DNA from: Brevundimonas nasdae
GTDB taxonomy: Bacteria > Pseudomonadota > Alphaproteobacteria > Caulobacterales > Caulobacteraceae
Direction of reading: 5' to 3'
DNA: 64,000 nucleotides
Assembly: GCF_016654005.1 (NCBI RefSeq)
Contig: NZ_JAEPWN010000006.1
Location: 186,001 to 250,000 of the forward strand
The translations under genes and the position numbers were made by a program. This document shows positions 24,170 to 33,755 of the stretch, piece by piece; the stretch's first letter is position 1; every line of letters begins with the position of its first letter. Below the pieces are notes generated by a model that saw only the letters and a list, made by a program, of their open reading frames with translations, was not told the DNA's origin and searched no databases.

Positions 24170-24649
24170 TCAGGATCGGGTGGCGCGCTCTCGATAGGCG
24201 TTGAGTTCGGCGGCCACCGCATCGGGCGATTTGGACCAGCCTCGCGGCAGCCCCGCATCCGCCCCGAACGCCCGGTTGACCTTGGTCATGCTCGTGACGT
24301 GCCTGCTGTCGGGCTTGAAATTATAGCCGACGATCCTGCCGCTGCGTGGGGGTTGGAAGACGAAGAAGCTGTCGACTTCACTCCACCGCACCAGTTTCGG
24401 CTTACGGACGAAGCCCCCCTCAACCCTGAAGCCCTCGCCGTTCATATGAAGGCGCATGGGGTGGATGATCACCCAGGCGAAGGCGGCGGCGCACAATCCG
24501 AACAGTCCGATGCAAAGCTGGAGCACCACGTCATCCACGTCCATGCCGCTTGCAAAGGGGCCGACGACGAACACCAGGCTCAGGGCCAGCAGCAGCAGGT
24601 ACTTGATGCGGGAGACGGTGATGACTGTCGTTTTCATTTCAAAACCCAT
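24170..24649 (-). CDS. Two-helix membrane protein, PH-like, unknown
   Basis: About 159 residues from the ATG at 24649; ATG 24637 and GTG 24655 are alternatives and no clear ribosome site decides. Two transmembrane helices (about 15-33 and 45-64) are followed by a cytoplasmic domain with MRLHMNGEGFRVEGGFVRKP and KLVRWSEVDSFFVF. That pattern is typical of bacterial PH-like domains found after paired helices (STM3941/DUF304-like proteins). The C-terminus WSKSPDAVAAELNAYRERA is helical. The function is unknown. It lies 21 bases upstream of queG on the same strand, so cotranscription is possible. Confidence 0.6.
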   Translation of the reverse strand: MGFEMKTTVITVSRIKYLLLLALSLVFVVGPFASGMDVDDVVLQLCIGLFGLCAAAFAWVIIHPMRLHMNGEGFRVEGGFVRKPKLVRWSEVDSFFVFQPPRSGRIVGYNFKPDSRHVTSMTKVNRAFGADAGLPRGWSKSPDAVAAELNAYRERATRS

Positions 24650-24835
24650 GACCACTTGCGACGATCAGATTTTATGATCATTGTTCAATAAATCGCAACC
24701 CTCCGTTTTCTGCAGCACGAAATGGCGCGCAGGAGCCGGCGCAGGGTGCGAAACGGCGACGCTTGCCCGGTTTTCGCGGCTGGGTCATCGTTTCCATCGG
24801 ATCAACCGCCCCAAGGGGCAAAAAGAGAGTGGCTC

Positions 24836-25255
24836 ATGCTCAGGACGATGATTTTCGCAGGGGCGATGCTGGCGGCGTCCGGTCCGGTTCTGTCTCAGGC
24901 CTTTGACGAACTGGAAGGCCATTACTCAAGCCAGACGCCCGGCCGCGAACTGACGGCGGACCTGAAGCGGATCGACGGGACGCGGTATGCGGTTTCGCTG
25001 TCGACCATGACGCCGATGCGCGGCGACGTGGGCGGGTGCGGGGGCGGGATCGACGGCGAGGTCGTCCTGACAGGCCGCAGAGGGGTTCTGCGCGTGGCCG
25101 AGCCGGATGCGCCGACGCCGCGCGTTTGCGAAATCGAGCTGCGCTTCACGGCGCCCTACGAACTGTCGCTGCAGGAAAAGAACGGCTGCACCTATTTCCA
25201 CGGCGCCGCCTGCGAGTTCACCGGCAAGGTGACCCACGACGCAGCGGGCCTCTGA
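24836..25255 (+). CDS. Hypothetical exported protein
   Basis: 139 residues from the ATG at 24836, with GAGAG upstream. A Sec signal peptide (MLRTMIFAGAMLAASGPVLS) is followed by a small mature domain of about 118 residues. Four cysteines (GGCGGG, RVCEIE, NGCTYF, GAACEF) could form two disulfides. The sequence is beta-rich with no known enzyme motif, and I do not recognise the family. It is divergent from the PH-like membrane protein gene and converges with the FAD monooxygenase gene, with a long hairpin between them. Confidence 0.6.
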   Translation: MLRTMIFAGAMLAASGPVLSQAFDELEGHYSSQTPGRELTADLKRIDGTRYAVSLSTMTPMRGDVGGCGGGIDGEVVLTGRRGVLRVAEPDAPTPRVCEIELRFTAPYELSLQEKNGCTYFHGAACEFTGKVTHDAAGL

Positions 25256-25284
25256 GCGGCAGGCCAGTCAGGGCAGGCCAGTCA

Positions 25285-25323
25285 GGGCGGGGCGTCATGC
25301 CGCGGCGTGAAGACGCCCCGCCC
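25285..25323. terminator. 12-bp stem hairpin between convergent genes
   Basis: GGGCGGGGCGTC (25285-25296) pairs perfectly with GACGCCCCGCCC (25312-25323) around a 15-base loop. No T-run follows, but the position between two converging genes suggests a bidirectional 3'-end structure. A tandem 13-base duplication (GGCCAGTCAGGGC) lies just before it. Confidence 0.5.
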
Positions 25324-25342
25324 AAACCGATCACAGGTTGGT

Positions 25343-26440
25343 TCAGAGTCCGTTGAACAGGGCGACGACGCTGCGCGGCGCCTCGGCGCCGAAGAAGCGT
25401 TCGTGATTGCGCGCGGTAAGGTCGGCGACCTGGCGGCTGCGCGGAAACAGCCTTTGCTCATAGGCCGTCAGCCCCGCCTCCATATCGTCTGGCGAGGCGG
25501 CGATGGCCTGGGCCAACTCGGCCCCGTCCAGCAAGGCCAGGTTGGCGCCCTCGCCGGCGAAGGGCGACATCAGGTGGGCCGCGTCGCCGACCAGGGTTGC
25601 GCCGGGCGTGCGCTTCCAGCTGTGATCGACGGGAAGCGCATGGATGGGACGCAGGATCGGCTCCACGTCGCTGTGGGTGATCAGGTCGATCAAGGGCGGC
25701 GCCCAGCCGACAAACGCCTCTGCGATCAGGCTCGGATCGGCGAACCAGGCCTCTGGCCGGTTCAGGGCGGCATAGGTCCGCAGGGTTCCGTCGGCATAGC
25801 GGTGCGACAGAATGCCCTGACCCGGCATGACCGCCATCAGGGTGCCCAGACCGATCATCTCGGCGCTGGCGGGCAGGCGGGCGTCGCCGTCCAGAACCGT
25901 CGTCTCGACAAAGGATGTGCCGGTATAGACGGGCGTTGAGGCGGACAGCAGGGGGCGCACCCTGGACCAGGCCCCGTCCGCCCCGACCAGCAGATCCGAT
26001 GCGGCGGTCGCGCCGTCGGCGAAGCGCAGGGCGTGGCGGCCTTCGCCCAATGGCGTGACCGCGACCAGCTTGCGGCCCCACTGGATCGTCTCGGCCGGCA
26101 GGGACTGGATCAGCATCCGGCGCAGGTCGCCGCGGTCGATCTCGGGCCGTTCGCCCCTGTGGCTGCCGGGCTTGTCAAACAGGATGCGGCCCGTGGCGTC
26201 GACGATGCGTTTGGCGTCTTCGCCCGGCCGGACAAGGCTCAGGAAGGTGTCGAACAGACCCGCCGCCTTCAGGGCGATCTGGCCGCTGTGTTCGTGCATG
26301 TCGAGCAGGCCGCCCTGGGTGCGGGCGTCCGCCGAGGCTTCGGCTTCATGAATGGTGGATGCGATCCCGTGCAGATGCAGAACACGGCCGAGGATGAGGC
26401 CGCCGAGACCGGCGCCGATGATGGTGATGGATTTAGGCAC
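25343..26440 (-). CDS. FAD-dependent monooxygenase
   Basis: 365 residues from the GTG at 26440 (reading [13 protein letters not shown]), which has AGGAG six bases upstream; a longer frame to 26551 lacks a plausible N-terminus. The FAD-binding Rossmann motif [17 protein letters not shown] is at the start. The substrate-domain motif [19 protein letters not shown] is near residue 290. This is the PHBH/TetX-like class A flavoprotein fold, which hydroxylates aromatic or polycyclic compounds with NADPH and O2. The substrate cannot be read from the sequence. TetX-like drug modification is a family possibility only. It lies between unrelated genes, 223 bases downstream of the GST gene. Confidence 0.85.
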   Translation of the reverse strand: MPKSITIIGAGLGGLILGRVLHLHGIASTIHEAEASADARTQGGLLDMHEHSGQIALKAAGLFDTFLSLVRPGEDAKRIVDATGRILFDKPGSHRGERPEIDRGDLRRMLIQSLPAETIQWGRKLVAVTPLGEGRHALRFADGATAASDLLVGADGAWSRVRPLLSASTPVYTGTSFVETTVLDGDARLPASAEMIGLGTLMAVMPGQGILSHRYADGTLRTYAALNRPEAWFADPSLIAEAFVGWAPPLIDLITHSDVEPILRPIHALPVDHSWKRTPGATLVGDAAHLMSPFAGEGANLALLDGAELAQAIAASPDDMEAGLTAYEQRLFPRSRQVADLTARNHERFFGAEAPRSVVALFNGL

Positions 26441-26663
26441 GTCGCGCTCCTGTGCCCCTCTGACGACCACGCAAGCGGGCGCGCACGTCAGAAGGCTGCC
26501 TGTTGTCAGGCGGTTGATTTGGGAGACGCTGGCCAAGCCGTGCAGCGGCACGGGCCGGGATGCGTGCGACGGCCCGAAGAACAGGCGGTCATTTTCGCGT
26601 CACGGCCAGAGTACAGCAGGCACGGCGACGAAACAATCCGGCGGGGAGGATGGCCCCGTCGGG

Positions 26664-27347
26664 TCAGAAATCCAGGTCGGCGTACCAGCTTGCGGGCGGC
26701 ACGCCGATGAAACGGTCTGCCAGCAGCGGGCGGAAGCAGGGGCGGGACTTCAGCTTGGAGTACCAGATCTTCAGCGCGGGCCAGTGGGTCCAGGTGATCT
26801 CGCCGAAATAGTCCAGGATCGACAGGTGGGCGGCGGCGACCAGGTCGGCCTGGCTGAGACGGCGTCCCGCCAGCCAGTCACGGGCGCCGGCCAGCTCCTC
26901 CAGCATGATCAGATGCTCCTTCAGCGCCTCGCGGCCTTCACGCAGGGCGCGGGCCTCGGGCGGCCCCAGTTTGAGCAGCGGCTTCTCCAGCCGTTCGTGC
27001 AGCAGGATGGCGTCCACGTCGTCGCTGAAGCGGCGGTCGAACCAGCCCGTCAGGCGCCGCGCCTCTGCGCGTTCGGCGGCCTCGGCGGGCAGCAGCAGCG
27101 GCCCGCGCTGCTGATCCTCGATCCAGCCCAGTATGGCGGGCAGTTCGCACAGGTTCAGAGGCCGTCCGCGATCCGAGGTCTGGATGACCGGCGGCATGCC
27201 GGACGGATTGAACTGGTTCAGCGGGCAGTCGGCTTCCCAGGGGCGGACAGGCGCATCGGCATATTCGATCTTCGCCTCGCCCAGCGCCAGCCGCGCAGCG
27301 CGCGAGGCGGGATGGAAGGCGAAATGATAGAGTACGCACTGGGACAT
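26664..27347 (-). CDS. Glutathione S-transferase family protein
   Basis: 227 residues with the thioredoxin-like N-terminal domain (CVLYHFAFHPASRAARLALGE) and an all-helical C-terminal domain (DWLAGRRLSQADLVAAAHLS). The catalytic Ser/Tyr position near residue 15 and the G-site motif around LCELPAILGWIED are consistent with bacterial beta/zeta-like GSTs. It conjugates glutathione to electrophiles or protects against oxidants in the cytoplasm. Its exact class and substrate are unknown. It is co-directional with the FieF-type transporter gene, 44 bases downstream of it, so the two could share a transcript. Confidence 0.85.
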   Translation of the reverse strand: MSQCVLYHFAFHPASRAARLALGEAKIEYADAPVRPWEADCPLNQFNPSGMPPVIQTSDRGRPLNLCELPAILGWIEDQQRGPLLLPAEAAERAEARRLTGWFDRRFSDDVDAILLHERLEKPLLKLGPPEARALREGREALKEHLIMLEELAGARDWLAGRRLSQADLVAAAHLSILDYFGEITWTHWPALKIWYSKLKSRPCFRPLLADRFIGVPPASWYADLDF

Positions 27348-27391
27348 CGACGCACCCTAGCGGACGACATCTTAAGTCCTCGTTTACCGGC

Positions 27392-28417
27392 TTAGGACCA
27401 CGGGCCCTTGGGCTTGGCTTGGGAAGCGGGGTCGGGCGCGGATGCGGGGGGCGCGGACGGCGTGGCCAAACTCTGACCTGGCGCGGGTTCGGCGACGATC
27501 GGCGCGGGCTTGGGCGTCGAACCGCGCGGATCGGCGTGGATCAGGATGTCGGCGGCGGGAAACAGCGTCAGAACCCGCGTCTCGGCCTCCACGACAATGG
27601 CGTGGGCGGCGTCCAGCGTCAGGGCGGCGTCCAGATCGACATGCATCTGCGCCACCATCACCTGTCCGGCCATGTGGGCGCGCAGCCGGTGAACGCCTGA
27701 GATGCGCGGGTCGGCCAGAACCGCCTGGGTGATGGCCGCAAGCTCGCCCTCCGGCAGGGCGCGGTCCAGCAGGTGATCGGCGGCGGACCTCAACATCCCG
27801 GTCGCGCCCCAGAACAGCCAGACGGCGACGACCAGACCCGCCGCCGCATCCAGACCCGGCGCATTGAGGAAGGCGCCCGAGATCACCCCGATCAGCACGA
27901 CGATATTGGCCGCCAGATCAGCGGCGTAGTGGGCTCGGTCCCCGGCGACGGCCAGGGATCCGGTCGTCTTCAGGGCGCGGGTCTGCATCCACACCAGCCA
28001 GGTGGTGATGGCGATGCCGGCGATCACGACGCCGACGGCCCAGCCGCCGGAGGTGACGGGGCGCGGATCAAAAATGCGCTGCACCGCCTCCCAGCCGATG
28101 AAGACGGCCGAGGCGAAGACCAGCCCGGCCTGCACCAGGGCCGACAGGGCCTCGCCCTTGCCGTGACCATAGCGGTGCTCCTGATCCGGCGGGGCGGCGG
28201 CCCAGCGCACGGCGAAGAAGGCGGTCAGGGATCCCGCCAGGTCCAAGGCCGAGTCCGTCAGGCTGGCCAGAATGGACACCGACCCCGACGCCCCCAGCGC
28301 AAAGGCCTTCAGCACGATCAGCACGATGGCCACGCCCACCGACAGGCGGGTGATGCGGCGTGTGGCGCCATTGGCGTCTTCGAGCGGCGCGGGAGAGGGG
28401 GAAGACGAGGTCGACAT
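27392..28417 (-). CDS. Cation diffusion facilitator (FieF-like)
   Basis: 341 residues from the ATG at 28417, with AAGGAA upstream. Six transmembrane helices carry the metal site SLTDSALDLAGS in helix 2 and AADLAANI in helix 5. The cytoplasmic domain contains VMVAQMHVDLDAALTLDAAH. Unlike the His-rich CDF at 16664 it has no His-rich loop, which places it with the FieF/YiiP group (Zn2+, Fe2+, Mn2+ or Cd2+ efflux by proton antiport in the inner membrane). The C-terminal tail is Pro/Ala-rich and probably disordered. Metal specificity is not determined. It is divergent from the citrate synthase-like gene. Confidence 0.9.
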   Translation of the reverse strand: MSTSSSPSPAPLEDANGATRRITRLSVGVAIVLIVLKAFALGASGSVSILASLTDSALDLAGSLTAFFAVRWAAAPPDQEHRYGHGKGEALSALVQAGLVFASAVFIGWEAVQRIFDPRPVTSGGWAVGVVIAGIAITTWLVWMQTRALKTTGSLAVAGDRAHYAADLAANIVVLIGVISGAFLNAPGLDAAAGLVVAVWLFWGATGMLRSAADHLLDRALPEGELAAITQAVLADPRISGVHRLRAHMAGQVMVAQMHVDLDAALTLDAAHAIVVEAETRVLTLFPAADILIHADPRGSTPKPAPIVAEPAPGQSLATPSAPPASAPDPASQAKPKGPWS

Positions 28418-28562
28418 GCAGATTTCCTTGTCTCCCAATCATGGCCGAAAGCCAACCTTGGCGACGGAATAGACGAGCGTGGCCGTTTCAGTTTAGGACA
28501 GGGAAACGCCGCTGTGCGGCCTGCTGTTCAATTCGAATGCGAAACAGTCGTGAGGGGACGAT

Positions 28563-29744
28563 ATGGGCGCTGACGAACGCTGGATCGCCAGAAGCGAGGC
28601 CCTGAACCGCCTGGGCGTGAAGGCCCAGACCCTTTACGCCTATGTCAGCCGTGGACGGATCGCCGCCCGGCCTGATCCGACGGATTCCCGTAAAAGCCTT
28701 TATGCCGCCGCCGACGTGGCCCGTCTGTGCGGCGACGAGGTCGCCAGCGGGGATGTCGGCGTCGTGCGGGCGCCAGGCTTGCGTCCACCCGGCCTGGGCG
28801 CAGCCGCGCGCGGCGAGGCGGATGTCCATTCCTCCGTTTCCATGACGGCGGAGGGGCGGCTCTTCTATCGCGGTCGCGACGTGGTGCAGCTTTCTGAGAG
28901 CGGCTCCATCGAGGCCGCGTCGCGGGTGCTGTGGGATGCACGGGGCGATGATCCCTTCGCCGGTCTGAAGCCGCGCATTGATCCCATCGTCGGCGGATCG
29001 ACCCAGCGGCGCGTGCTGGCCGTGCTGGGGCGGCGCCTGACCGAGGACCGCTCGGCCAGGCTGCAGGAACCCGCTGTACTGAAGCGCGAGGCCGCCTCCC
29101 TGCTCAATGAGGTGGTGGACAGCGTGTCCGGGCCGGGGCCCCGCCTGTATTTCCACCAGCGTCTGGCGCGCGGGTTCAAGGTGGTGGATGTGCAAAGCCA
29201 CCTGCTGCGCCGCGCCCTGGTGCTGGGCGCCGACAAGGGGCTGGATGCGGCGGTGCTGGCGACGCGGGCGGCGGCGGACGGGGGCGCGTCCCTGGCCGGG
29301 GCGGCGCTGGCGGGGCTTTCGGCCTTGGGCGGAACCCTGACGGCCATGGGGGACGTCGTGGCCTATGTCAGCGAGGCGCGGCGTGATCCGACCGGCGCGG
29401 CCAAGCGGTGGATCGGTCTGCGCGGCTCCGTGCCCGGCTTCGGCGTCTGCGATTTCGCGCGCCACGACCCGCGCGTGGACGCCTTGCTGAGCCATGCGCA
29501 GCTGACCCCCGATCTGGCGGCGATCCGCACCGAAGGCGAGGCGGCGGGCGGCCAGGGCGCCAGCTTCGAACTGGCTCTGGCCCTTGTGTCGCGCAGGCTG
29601 GATCTGGGGCCGACCGGGGCGGGCGACCTGGTTCTGCTGGGCCGTTTGAACGGACTTTTGGCCCATGCGCTGGATCAGGTGATTGACGGCTCGCCTATCC
29701 GGTCGCGGTTGCGCTATGTGGGGCCAGAGCCGGGCGCGAACTGA
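28563..29744 (+). CDS. HTH-citrate synthase fold protein, predicted pseudoenzyme
   Basis: 393 residues. The first 60 residues form a MerR-like helix-turn-helix ([20 protein letters not shown] ... [16 protein letters not shown]), followed by a citrate synthase fold ([21 protein letters not shown]-terminal [12 protein letters not shown]). The catalytic positions are altered: LHADHE reads LGADKG, PAHGG reads GTLTA, and GFGHRVY reads GFGVCDF. Only DPR of the last block is kept. It is therefore probably not an active citrate synthase and may be a DNA-binding or sensory protein. Related Caulobacter genomes have multiple citrate synthase-like genes, one of which has a non-enzymatic role in cell-cycle control. 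uppP follows 22 bases downstream. Confidence 0.8.
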   Translation: MGADERWIARSEALNRLGVKAQTLYAYVSRGRIAARPDPTDSRKSLYAAADVARLCGDEVASGDVGVVRAPGLRPPGLGAAARGEADVHSSVSMTAEGRLFYRGRDVVQLSESGSIEAASRVLWDARGDDPFAGLKPRIDPIVGGSTQRRVLAVLGRRLTEDRSARLQEPAVLKREAASLLNEVVDSVSGPGPRLYFHQRLARGFKVVDVQSHLLRRALVLGADKGLDAAVLATRAAADGGASLAGAALAGLSALGGTLTAMGDVVAYVSEARRDPTGAAKRWIGLRGSVPGFGVCDFARHDPRVDALLSHAQLTPDLAAIRTEGEAAGGQGASFELALALVSRRLDLGPTGAGDLVLLGRLNGLLAHALDQVIDGSPIRSRLRYVGPEPGAN

Positions 29745-29766
29745 CCCGGACCCATGCGGGGATTTC

Positions 29767-30567
29767 ATGGCGGATTGGCTTGCGGCGATCATTCTGGGTC
29801 TGGTCGAAGGACTGACCGAGTTCATACCGGTGTCCTCCACCGGCCATATGCTCCTGCTGGGCCATTTCATGGGTTTCGAAAGCTCGGGCAAGACGTTCGA
29901 GATCGTGATCCAGCTGGGCGCCCTGCTGGCCATCATCAGCGTCTATTTCAAACGCCTGTGGGCGCTGGCGACGCGCTGGCCGTTCGACCCTGAGGCGCGG
30001 CGTTTTCTGATCGGGCTTCTGGTCGCCTTCGCCCCTGCCGTGGTGATCGGCTTCTTTGCCTACGACTTCATCAAGACCGTGCTGTTCGAGACGCCGATCG
30101 TCATCTGCATCGCCCTGATCGTCGGCGGCGTCATCCTGTTGGCGCTGGATCGGATGGACAAGCGTCCCCAGTGGCTGAACGCCGAGACCTATCCGATGCG
30201 GGTCTATTTCCTGATCGGCCTGTTCCAGTGCCTGGCCATGATCCCCGGCGTGTCGCGTTCGGGCGCCACCATCGCGGGCGGCCTGCTGCTGAAGACGGAC
30301 AAGCGTTCGGCCGCCGAGTTCAGCTTCTTCCTGGCGCTTCCGACCATGGGGGCGGCGGTCGCCTATGACCTGCTGAAAAGCTACAAGACGCTGGATTTCA
30401 GCGACATCGGCCTGATCGTCATCGGCTTTGTCGTGGCCTTCATCTCGGCGCTGGCGGTGGTGCGTTTCCTGCTGGACTTCGTGTCCAAGCGCGGCTTCGG
30501 CGTCTTCGCCTGGTGGCGGATCGCGGTGGGCGTCGTGGGGCTGGTGCTGCTGCAGATGGGCTTCTGA
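29767..30567 (+). CDS. uppP: Undecaprenyl-diphosphatase (BacA family)
   Basis: 266 residues from the ATG at 29767 ([19 protein letters not shown]). Both catalytic signatures are intact: [15 protein letters not shown] and [13 protein letters not shown]. About eight transmembrane helices make it an inner-membrane protein. It dephosphorylates undecaprenyl diphosphate to the carrier lipid used for peptidoglycan and other cell-wall polymers, and its overproduction gives bacitracin resistance. It starts 22 bases after the citrate synthase-like gene and may be cotranscribed with it. A family A palindromic element lies 47 bases after the stop. Confidence 0.95.
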   Translation: MADWLAAIILGLVEGLTEFIPVSSTGHMLLLGHFMGFESSGKTFEIVIQLGALLAIISVYFKRLWALATRWPFDPEARRFLIGLLVAFAPAVVIGFFAYDFIKTVLFETPIVICIALIVGGVILLALDRMDKRPQWLNAETYPMRVYFLIGLFQCLAMIPGVSRSGATIAGGLLLKTDKRSAAEFSFFLALPTMGAAVAYDLLKSYKTLDFSDIGLIVIGFVVAFISALAVVRFLLDFVSKRGFGVFAWWRIAVGVVGLVLLQMGF

Positions 30568-30614
30568 GGCTTCCTCAAGCCGTCATCCTGGGGCCAATCG
30601 GCATTCAGCCTGGA

Positions 30615-30762
30615 GCCGTCATTCCGGAGCGTCCAAAGGACGAACCCGGAACCCAGGAAACGTGCATACGGCGTCGAACGCCTTCAGCGAAGCGACTGCA
30701 CCCCTGGGTTGGCTGCTACGCGCCGCCCTTCGGGTCCGGGTTCATCGCTCCGGAATGACGCC
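30615..30762. repeat. Intergenic palindromic element, family A copy 2
   Basis: The outer arms share 14 perfect bp (GTCATTCCGGAGCG with CGCTCCGGAATGAC). The left inner arm holds CGAACCCGGAACCCAGG. The right inner arm is interrupted by about 20 bases between CCTGGGTT (30703-30710) and GGGTCCGGGTTC (30732-30743). A fragment of another copy (GCCGTCATCCTGGGG) stands just before, at 30579-30593. The element lies after uppP. Confidence 0.8.
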
Positions 30763-30813
30763 TTGAGAAGTGCGTCGCTGGTGAAAACGGCCTTGCGGCG
30801 TTAAGGGCGGGGC

Positions 30814-31713
30814 ATGACCACGCTTCTCTACGGCCGACCGCCGGTCGTCTTTGACCCGCCCGGCGCCGCGACCCAGACCTCGCCCCTGATCCCCGGCTCC
30901 ACGCCGATCGAGTCCGTGCCTGACGGTTCGGTCGATGAGGTGATGATCTACGCCCCGCCCGGCGTGCTGGAGCGCCGCTATGTGCTGGCTCAGGCGCTGC
31001 GGGCGTTGAAGGTCGGCGGGCGGCTGGACGTGATGGCCTTCAAGGACAAGGGCGGATCGCGCCTGAAGAAGGAACTGCTGAGCTTCGGCGTCGAGGTCGG
31101 CGAGACGGCCAAGGCCCACCACCGCCGCTGCATCGTGATCAGGCCGGAAGGCGTGACCGGTCTCGACGCCGCCATTGCCGACGGCGCGCCACGCATCGTG
31201 CCGGGGCTGGAGGCCTGGTCTCAGCCGGGCGTCTTCGCCTGGGACCGGATCGACGCGGGCTCGGCGCTGCTGGCCGAACATCTGCCTGCGCTGAAGGGCG
31301 CGGGCGTGGACCTGGGTTGCGGTTACGGCGCGCTGGCCACGGTGGCCCTGCGTTCGCCGGGGGTGACCTCGCTGCGTCTGATCGATCTGGACCGCCGGGC
31401 CGTCGAGGCCGCCCGGAAGAATATCGAAGATCCACGCGCCAGCGTCGAATGGGCCGATGTGCGCACGATGACGGCGGACGGCGAACTGAACTTCGTCATC
31501 TCCAATCCGCCCTTCCACGACGGCGGCGCCGAGGACCGGCGGCTGGGCCAAGCCTTCATCCGCAAGGCCGCCGAACTGCTGAAGAAGGGCGGTGTCGCTT
31601 GGATCGTCGCCAATCGGCATCTGCCCTATGAGGCGGAACTCAACGCCGCGTTCAATCGGGTGCGGATGGTGGCGGATGCCGGTGGCTACAAGCTGTTTGA
31701 GGCGGTGAAATAA
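30814..31713 (+). CDS. RsmC-like 16S rRNA guanine-N2 methyltransferase
   Basis: 299 residues with two methyltransferase-like halves. The second holds the SAM site VDLGCGYGALATVAL and the catalytic NPPF motif (FVISNPPFHDGG). The order matches RsmC/RlmG-type enzymes with a degenerate N-terminal domain and an active C-terminal one. RsmC makes m2G1207 in 16S rRNA, and the exact position here is inferred from family only. The stop overlaps the start of the pseudouridine synthase gene (TAATG), so two RNA-modifying enzymes are translationally coupled, which supports an rRNA role. Confidence 0.87.
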   Translation: MTTLLYGRPPVVFDPPGAATQTSPLIPGSTPIESVPDGSVDEVMIYAPPGVLERRYVLAQALRALKVGGRLDVMAFKDKGGSRLKKELLSFGVEVGETAKAHHRRCIVIRPEGVTGLDAAIADGAPRIVPGLEAWSQPGVFAWDRIDAGSALLAEHLPALKGAGVDLGCGYGALATVALRSPGVTSLRLIDLDRRAVEAARKNIEDPRASVEWADVRTMTADGELNFVISNPPFHDGGAEDRRLGQAFIRKAAELLKKGGVAWIVANRHLPYEAELNAAFNRVRMVADAGGYKLFEAVK

Positions 31714-32447
31714 TGGCCAAGACGCCCACCTCCCGCGTTGATCGCCTATTGGGTTCGATGGGCTATGGCTCGCGGGCGGAGATGGCGCGGATGGCCAAGG
31801 CGGGCGGCATCGTGCTGGACGGCGTGGACCTGACGGATGTGTCTAAACGCATTCCGGTGACGCCCGACCTGCCCAGCCGCATGGAGATCGACGGCCAGCC
31901 GCTGGACCCGGTTCAGGGACTGGTGCTGATGTTGAACAAGCCGCTGGGCATGACCTGTTCGCACAAGGAAGAGGGCGCGCTGGTCTATGACATCCTGCCC
32001 GGACGCTGGCGCGAGCGTGATCCGGCCATCTCGACTATCGGCCGACTGGACAAACAGACGACGGGTCTGTTGCTGCTGACCGACGACGGCGATCTGCTGC
32101 ATCGGGTGATTTCGCCCAAACGCCATGTGACCAAGGTCTATCGCGCGACCCTGGCCCGGCCCCTGGCAGGGACGGAGAGAGCGCTGTTCGCGTCCGGCGA
32201 ACTGGTGCTGGAGGGCGAGGACAAGCCGTTGTCGCCTGCGGTGCTGGAGGTGGTGTCGCCGACCGAAGCCCTGCTGACGGTGACCGAGGGGCGCTATCAC
32301 CAGGTCAGGCGCATGTTCGCCGCCGTCGGCAACCATGTGGAGGCCCTGCACCGCGAGCGGATGGGCGGGCTGGTCCTGCCCGACGATCTGGCGCCCGGTC
32401 AGTGGCGGCTGCTGACCCAGGCCGAAATCGACAGTCTGTTCGACTGA
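31713..32447 (+). CDS. RsuA-family rRNA pseudouridine synthase
   Basis: 244 residues. An N-terminal S4 RNA-binding domain (RVDRLLGSMGYGSRAEM) precedes the catalytic domain with GRLDKQTTGLLLLTDDG, where the aspartate is the nucleophile, and EGRYHQVRRMF. The RsuA branch makes pseudouridine 516 in 16S rRNA; RluB/E/F enzymes act on 23S rRNA and share the architecture, so the target is not fixed. It starts within the stop of the RsmC-like gene, forming a two-gene rRNA modification operon, and is followed 57 bases on by the DAO-type oxidoreductase gene. Confidence 0.9.
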   Translation: MAKTPTSRVDRLLGSMGYGSRAEMARMAKAGGIVLDGVDLTDVSKRIPVTPDLPSRMEIDGQPLDPVQGLVLMLNKPLGMTCSHKEEGALVYDILPGRWRERDPAISTIGRLDKQTTGLLLLTDDGDLLHRVISPKRHVTKVYRATLARPLAGTERALFASGELVLEGEDKPLSPAVLEVVSPTEALLTVTEGRYHQVRRMFAAVGNHVEALHRERMGGLVLPDDLAPGQWRLLTQAEIDSLFD

Positions 32448-32504
32448 GGCGCGGGAACCCGAACGGCGCTGGCGCCCTATCGCTCCGCTGAGGCGGAGTG
32501 GATC

Positions 32505-33719
32505 ATGGACGGCGCGACCATCAAACGGGATTTGCGGACCGGACGTTCGCTGTGGGCGGACAGCCCCGGTCTGGGCGTGAAGACGCGGCCCCTGACCCAG
32601 GCGATCTCGGTCGATGTCGCCGTGGTGGGCGCAGGCATCAGCGGGGCCTTCGTCGCGCATGAGCTGGCGCGCGATCACACGGTGGCGGTGCTGGACCGAC
32701 GCCCGCCGCTGATGGGATCAACCCTGGCCTCCACCGCCATGCTGCAGTGGGAGATCGACCTGCCGCTGATGACCCTGGGCGGACGGATCGGACCGGCCAA
32801 CGCCCGGCGCGCCTATCGCCGGTCGCAGTCGGCGGTCGACGCCCTGCAGAAGATCGTCGTCGATGAAGGCATCCGCTGCGGCCTGAAACCCAAGGGCAGT
32901 CTGTATCTGGCGGGCGATGAATACGGCCATCGGGCGCTTGAGGCCGAGGCCGAGGCGCGGACGGCGATGGGGCTGAAGAGCCGCTACATCGGCCCGGCGG
33001 AACTGCGCGAACAGTTCGGCGTCGACCGCACCGGCGCCATCGTTTCGGAGGGTTCGGCCAGCGCCGACCCGGCAAGGCTGGCGGCGGGGCTGCTGCGGCG
33101 CGCGACGGAAAAGGGCGCCAAGATCTATTCCAGGGTCGAGGTGCTGGAGGCGGTCAGCGATCCCGACGGCGTGACCCTGCTGACCGATGCGGGTCATGCG
33201 GTGCGCGCCGGCAAGGTGATCTTCTGCTGCGGCTATGAGTTTCCCAAGGGCGTGCCCACGCCGGGCGCCGAGGTGATCTCGTCCTGGGCTCTTGCGTCCA
33301 AGCCGCGCGTGCGCTGCCCCGCCTGGCTGCGCGACACCTTGGTGTGGGAAGGCTCTGACCCCTATCTGTATTTCCGCATGGGCGGCGACGGACGGCTGAT
33401 CGTCGGCGGCGAGGACGAGGCGTCCGCAACGGCGCATGAGGACAAGACCAAGCTGAAGCGGAAATGCCAGACGATCGCCAGAAAGCTGCGCCGCCTTTTG
33501 CCCGATCTGGAGTTCGAGGTGGACTACACCTGGGCGGGCGCCTTCGGCGAAAGCGCGACCGGCCTGCCGCAGATCGGCCCGGTCGAGGGACAGGATCATA
33601 TTCACGCCGTCATGGGCTTCGGCGGCAACGGCATCACCTATTCGGTCATCGCCTCCCAGATCATCGGCCGCACGATCCGGGGCCAGGTCGATCCCGATGC
33701 GGACCTCTATCGGGCGTGA
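32505..33719 (+). CDS. FAD-dependent oxidoreductase (DAO family)
   Basis: 404 residues. The FAD-binding Rossmann motif DVAVVGAGISGAFVAHELA begins near residue 37, after a short N-terminal extension. The C-terminal GESATGLPQIGPVEG and GFGGNGITYSV are typical of D-amino-acid oxidase/GlpD/sarcosine oxidase-like flavoproteins (COG0665). These oxidise the C-N bond of an amine or amino acid. No substrate can be read, and no transporter or catabolic partner lies near. It is co-directional with the toxin-antitoxin pair that follows 36 bases later, although the antitoxin start is poorly marked, so a joint transcript is uncertain. Confidence 0.8.
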   Translation: MDGATIKRDLRTGRSLWADSPGLGVKTRPLTQAISVDVAVVGAGISGAFVAHELARDHTVAVLDRRPPLMGSTLASTAMLQWEIDLPLMTLGGRIGPANARRAYRRSQSAVDALQKIVVDEGIRCGLKPKGSLYLAGDEYGHRALEAEAEARTAMGLKSRYIGPAELREQFGVDRTGAIVSEGSASADPARLAAGLLRRATEKGAKIYSRVEVLEAVSDPDGVTLLTDAGHAVRAGKVIFCCGYEFPKGVPTPGAEVISSWALASKPRVRCPAWLRDTLVWEGSDPYLYFRMGGDGRLIVGGEDEASATAHEDKTKLKRKCQTIARKLRRLLPDLEFEVDYTWAGAFGESATGLPQIGPVEGQDHIHAVMGFGGNGITYSVIASQIIGRTIRGQVDPDADLYRA

Positions 33720-33755
33720 TGGACATTTTTGGCCGAAATGGCTATCTTGATGGCC

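Noticed and set aside
25256..25284. Tandem 13-base duplication GGCCAGTCAGGGC
   Set aside because: Only two units in a short intergenic region; not a repeat array and not linked to a function.
28488..29936. 482-codon minus-strand frame opposite the citrate synthase-like gene
   Set aside because: No motif and shadow-like composition, while the plus-strand frame has family-wide structure and a fitting start.
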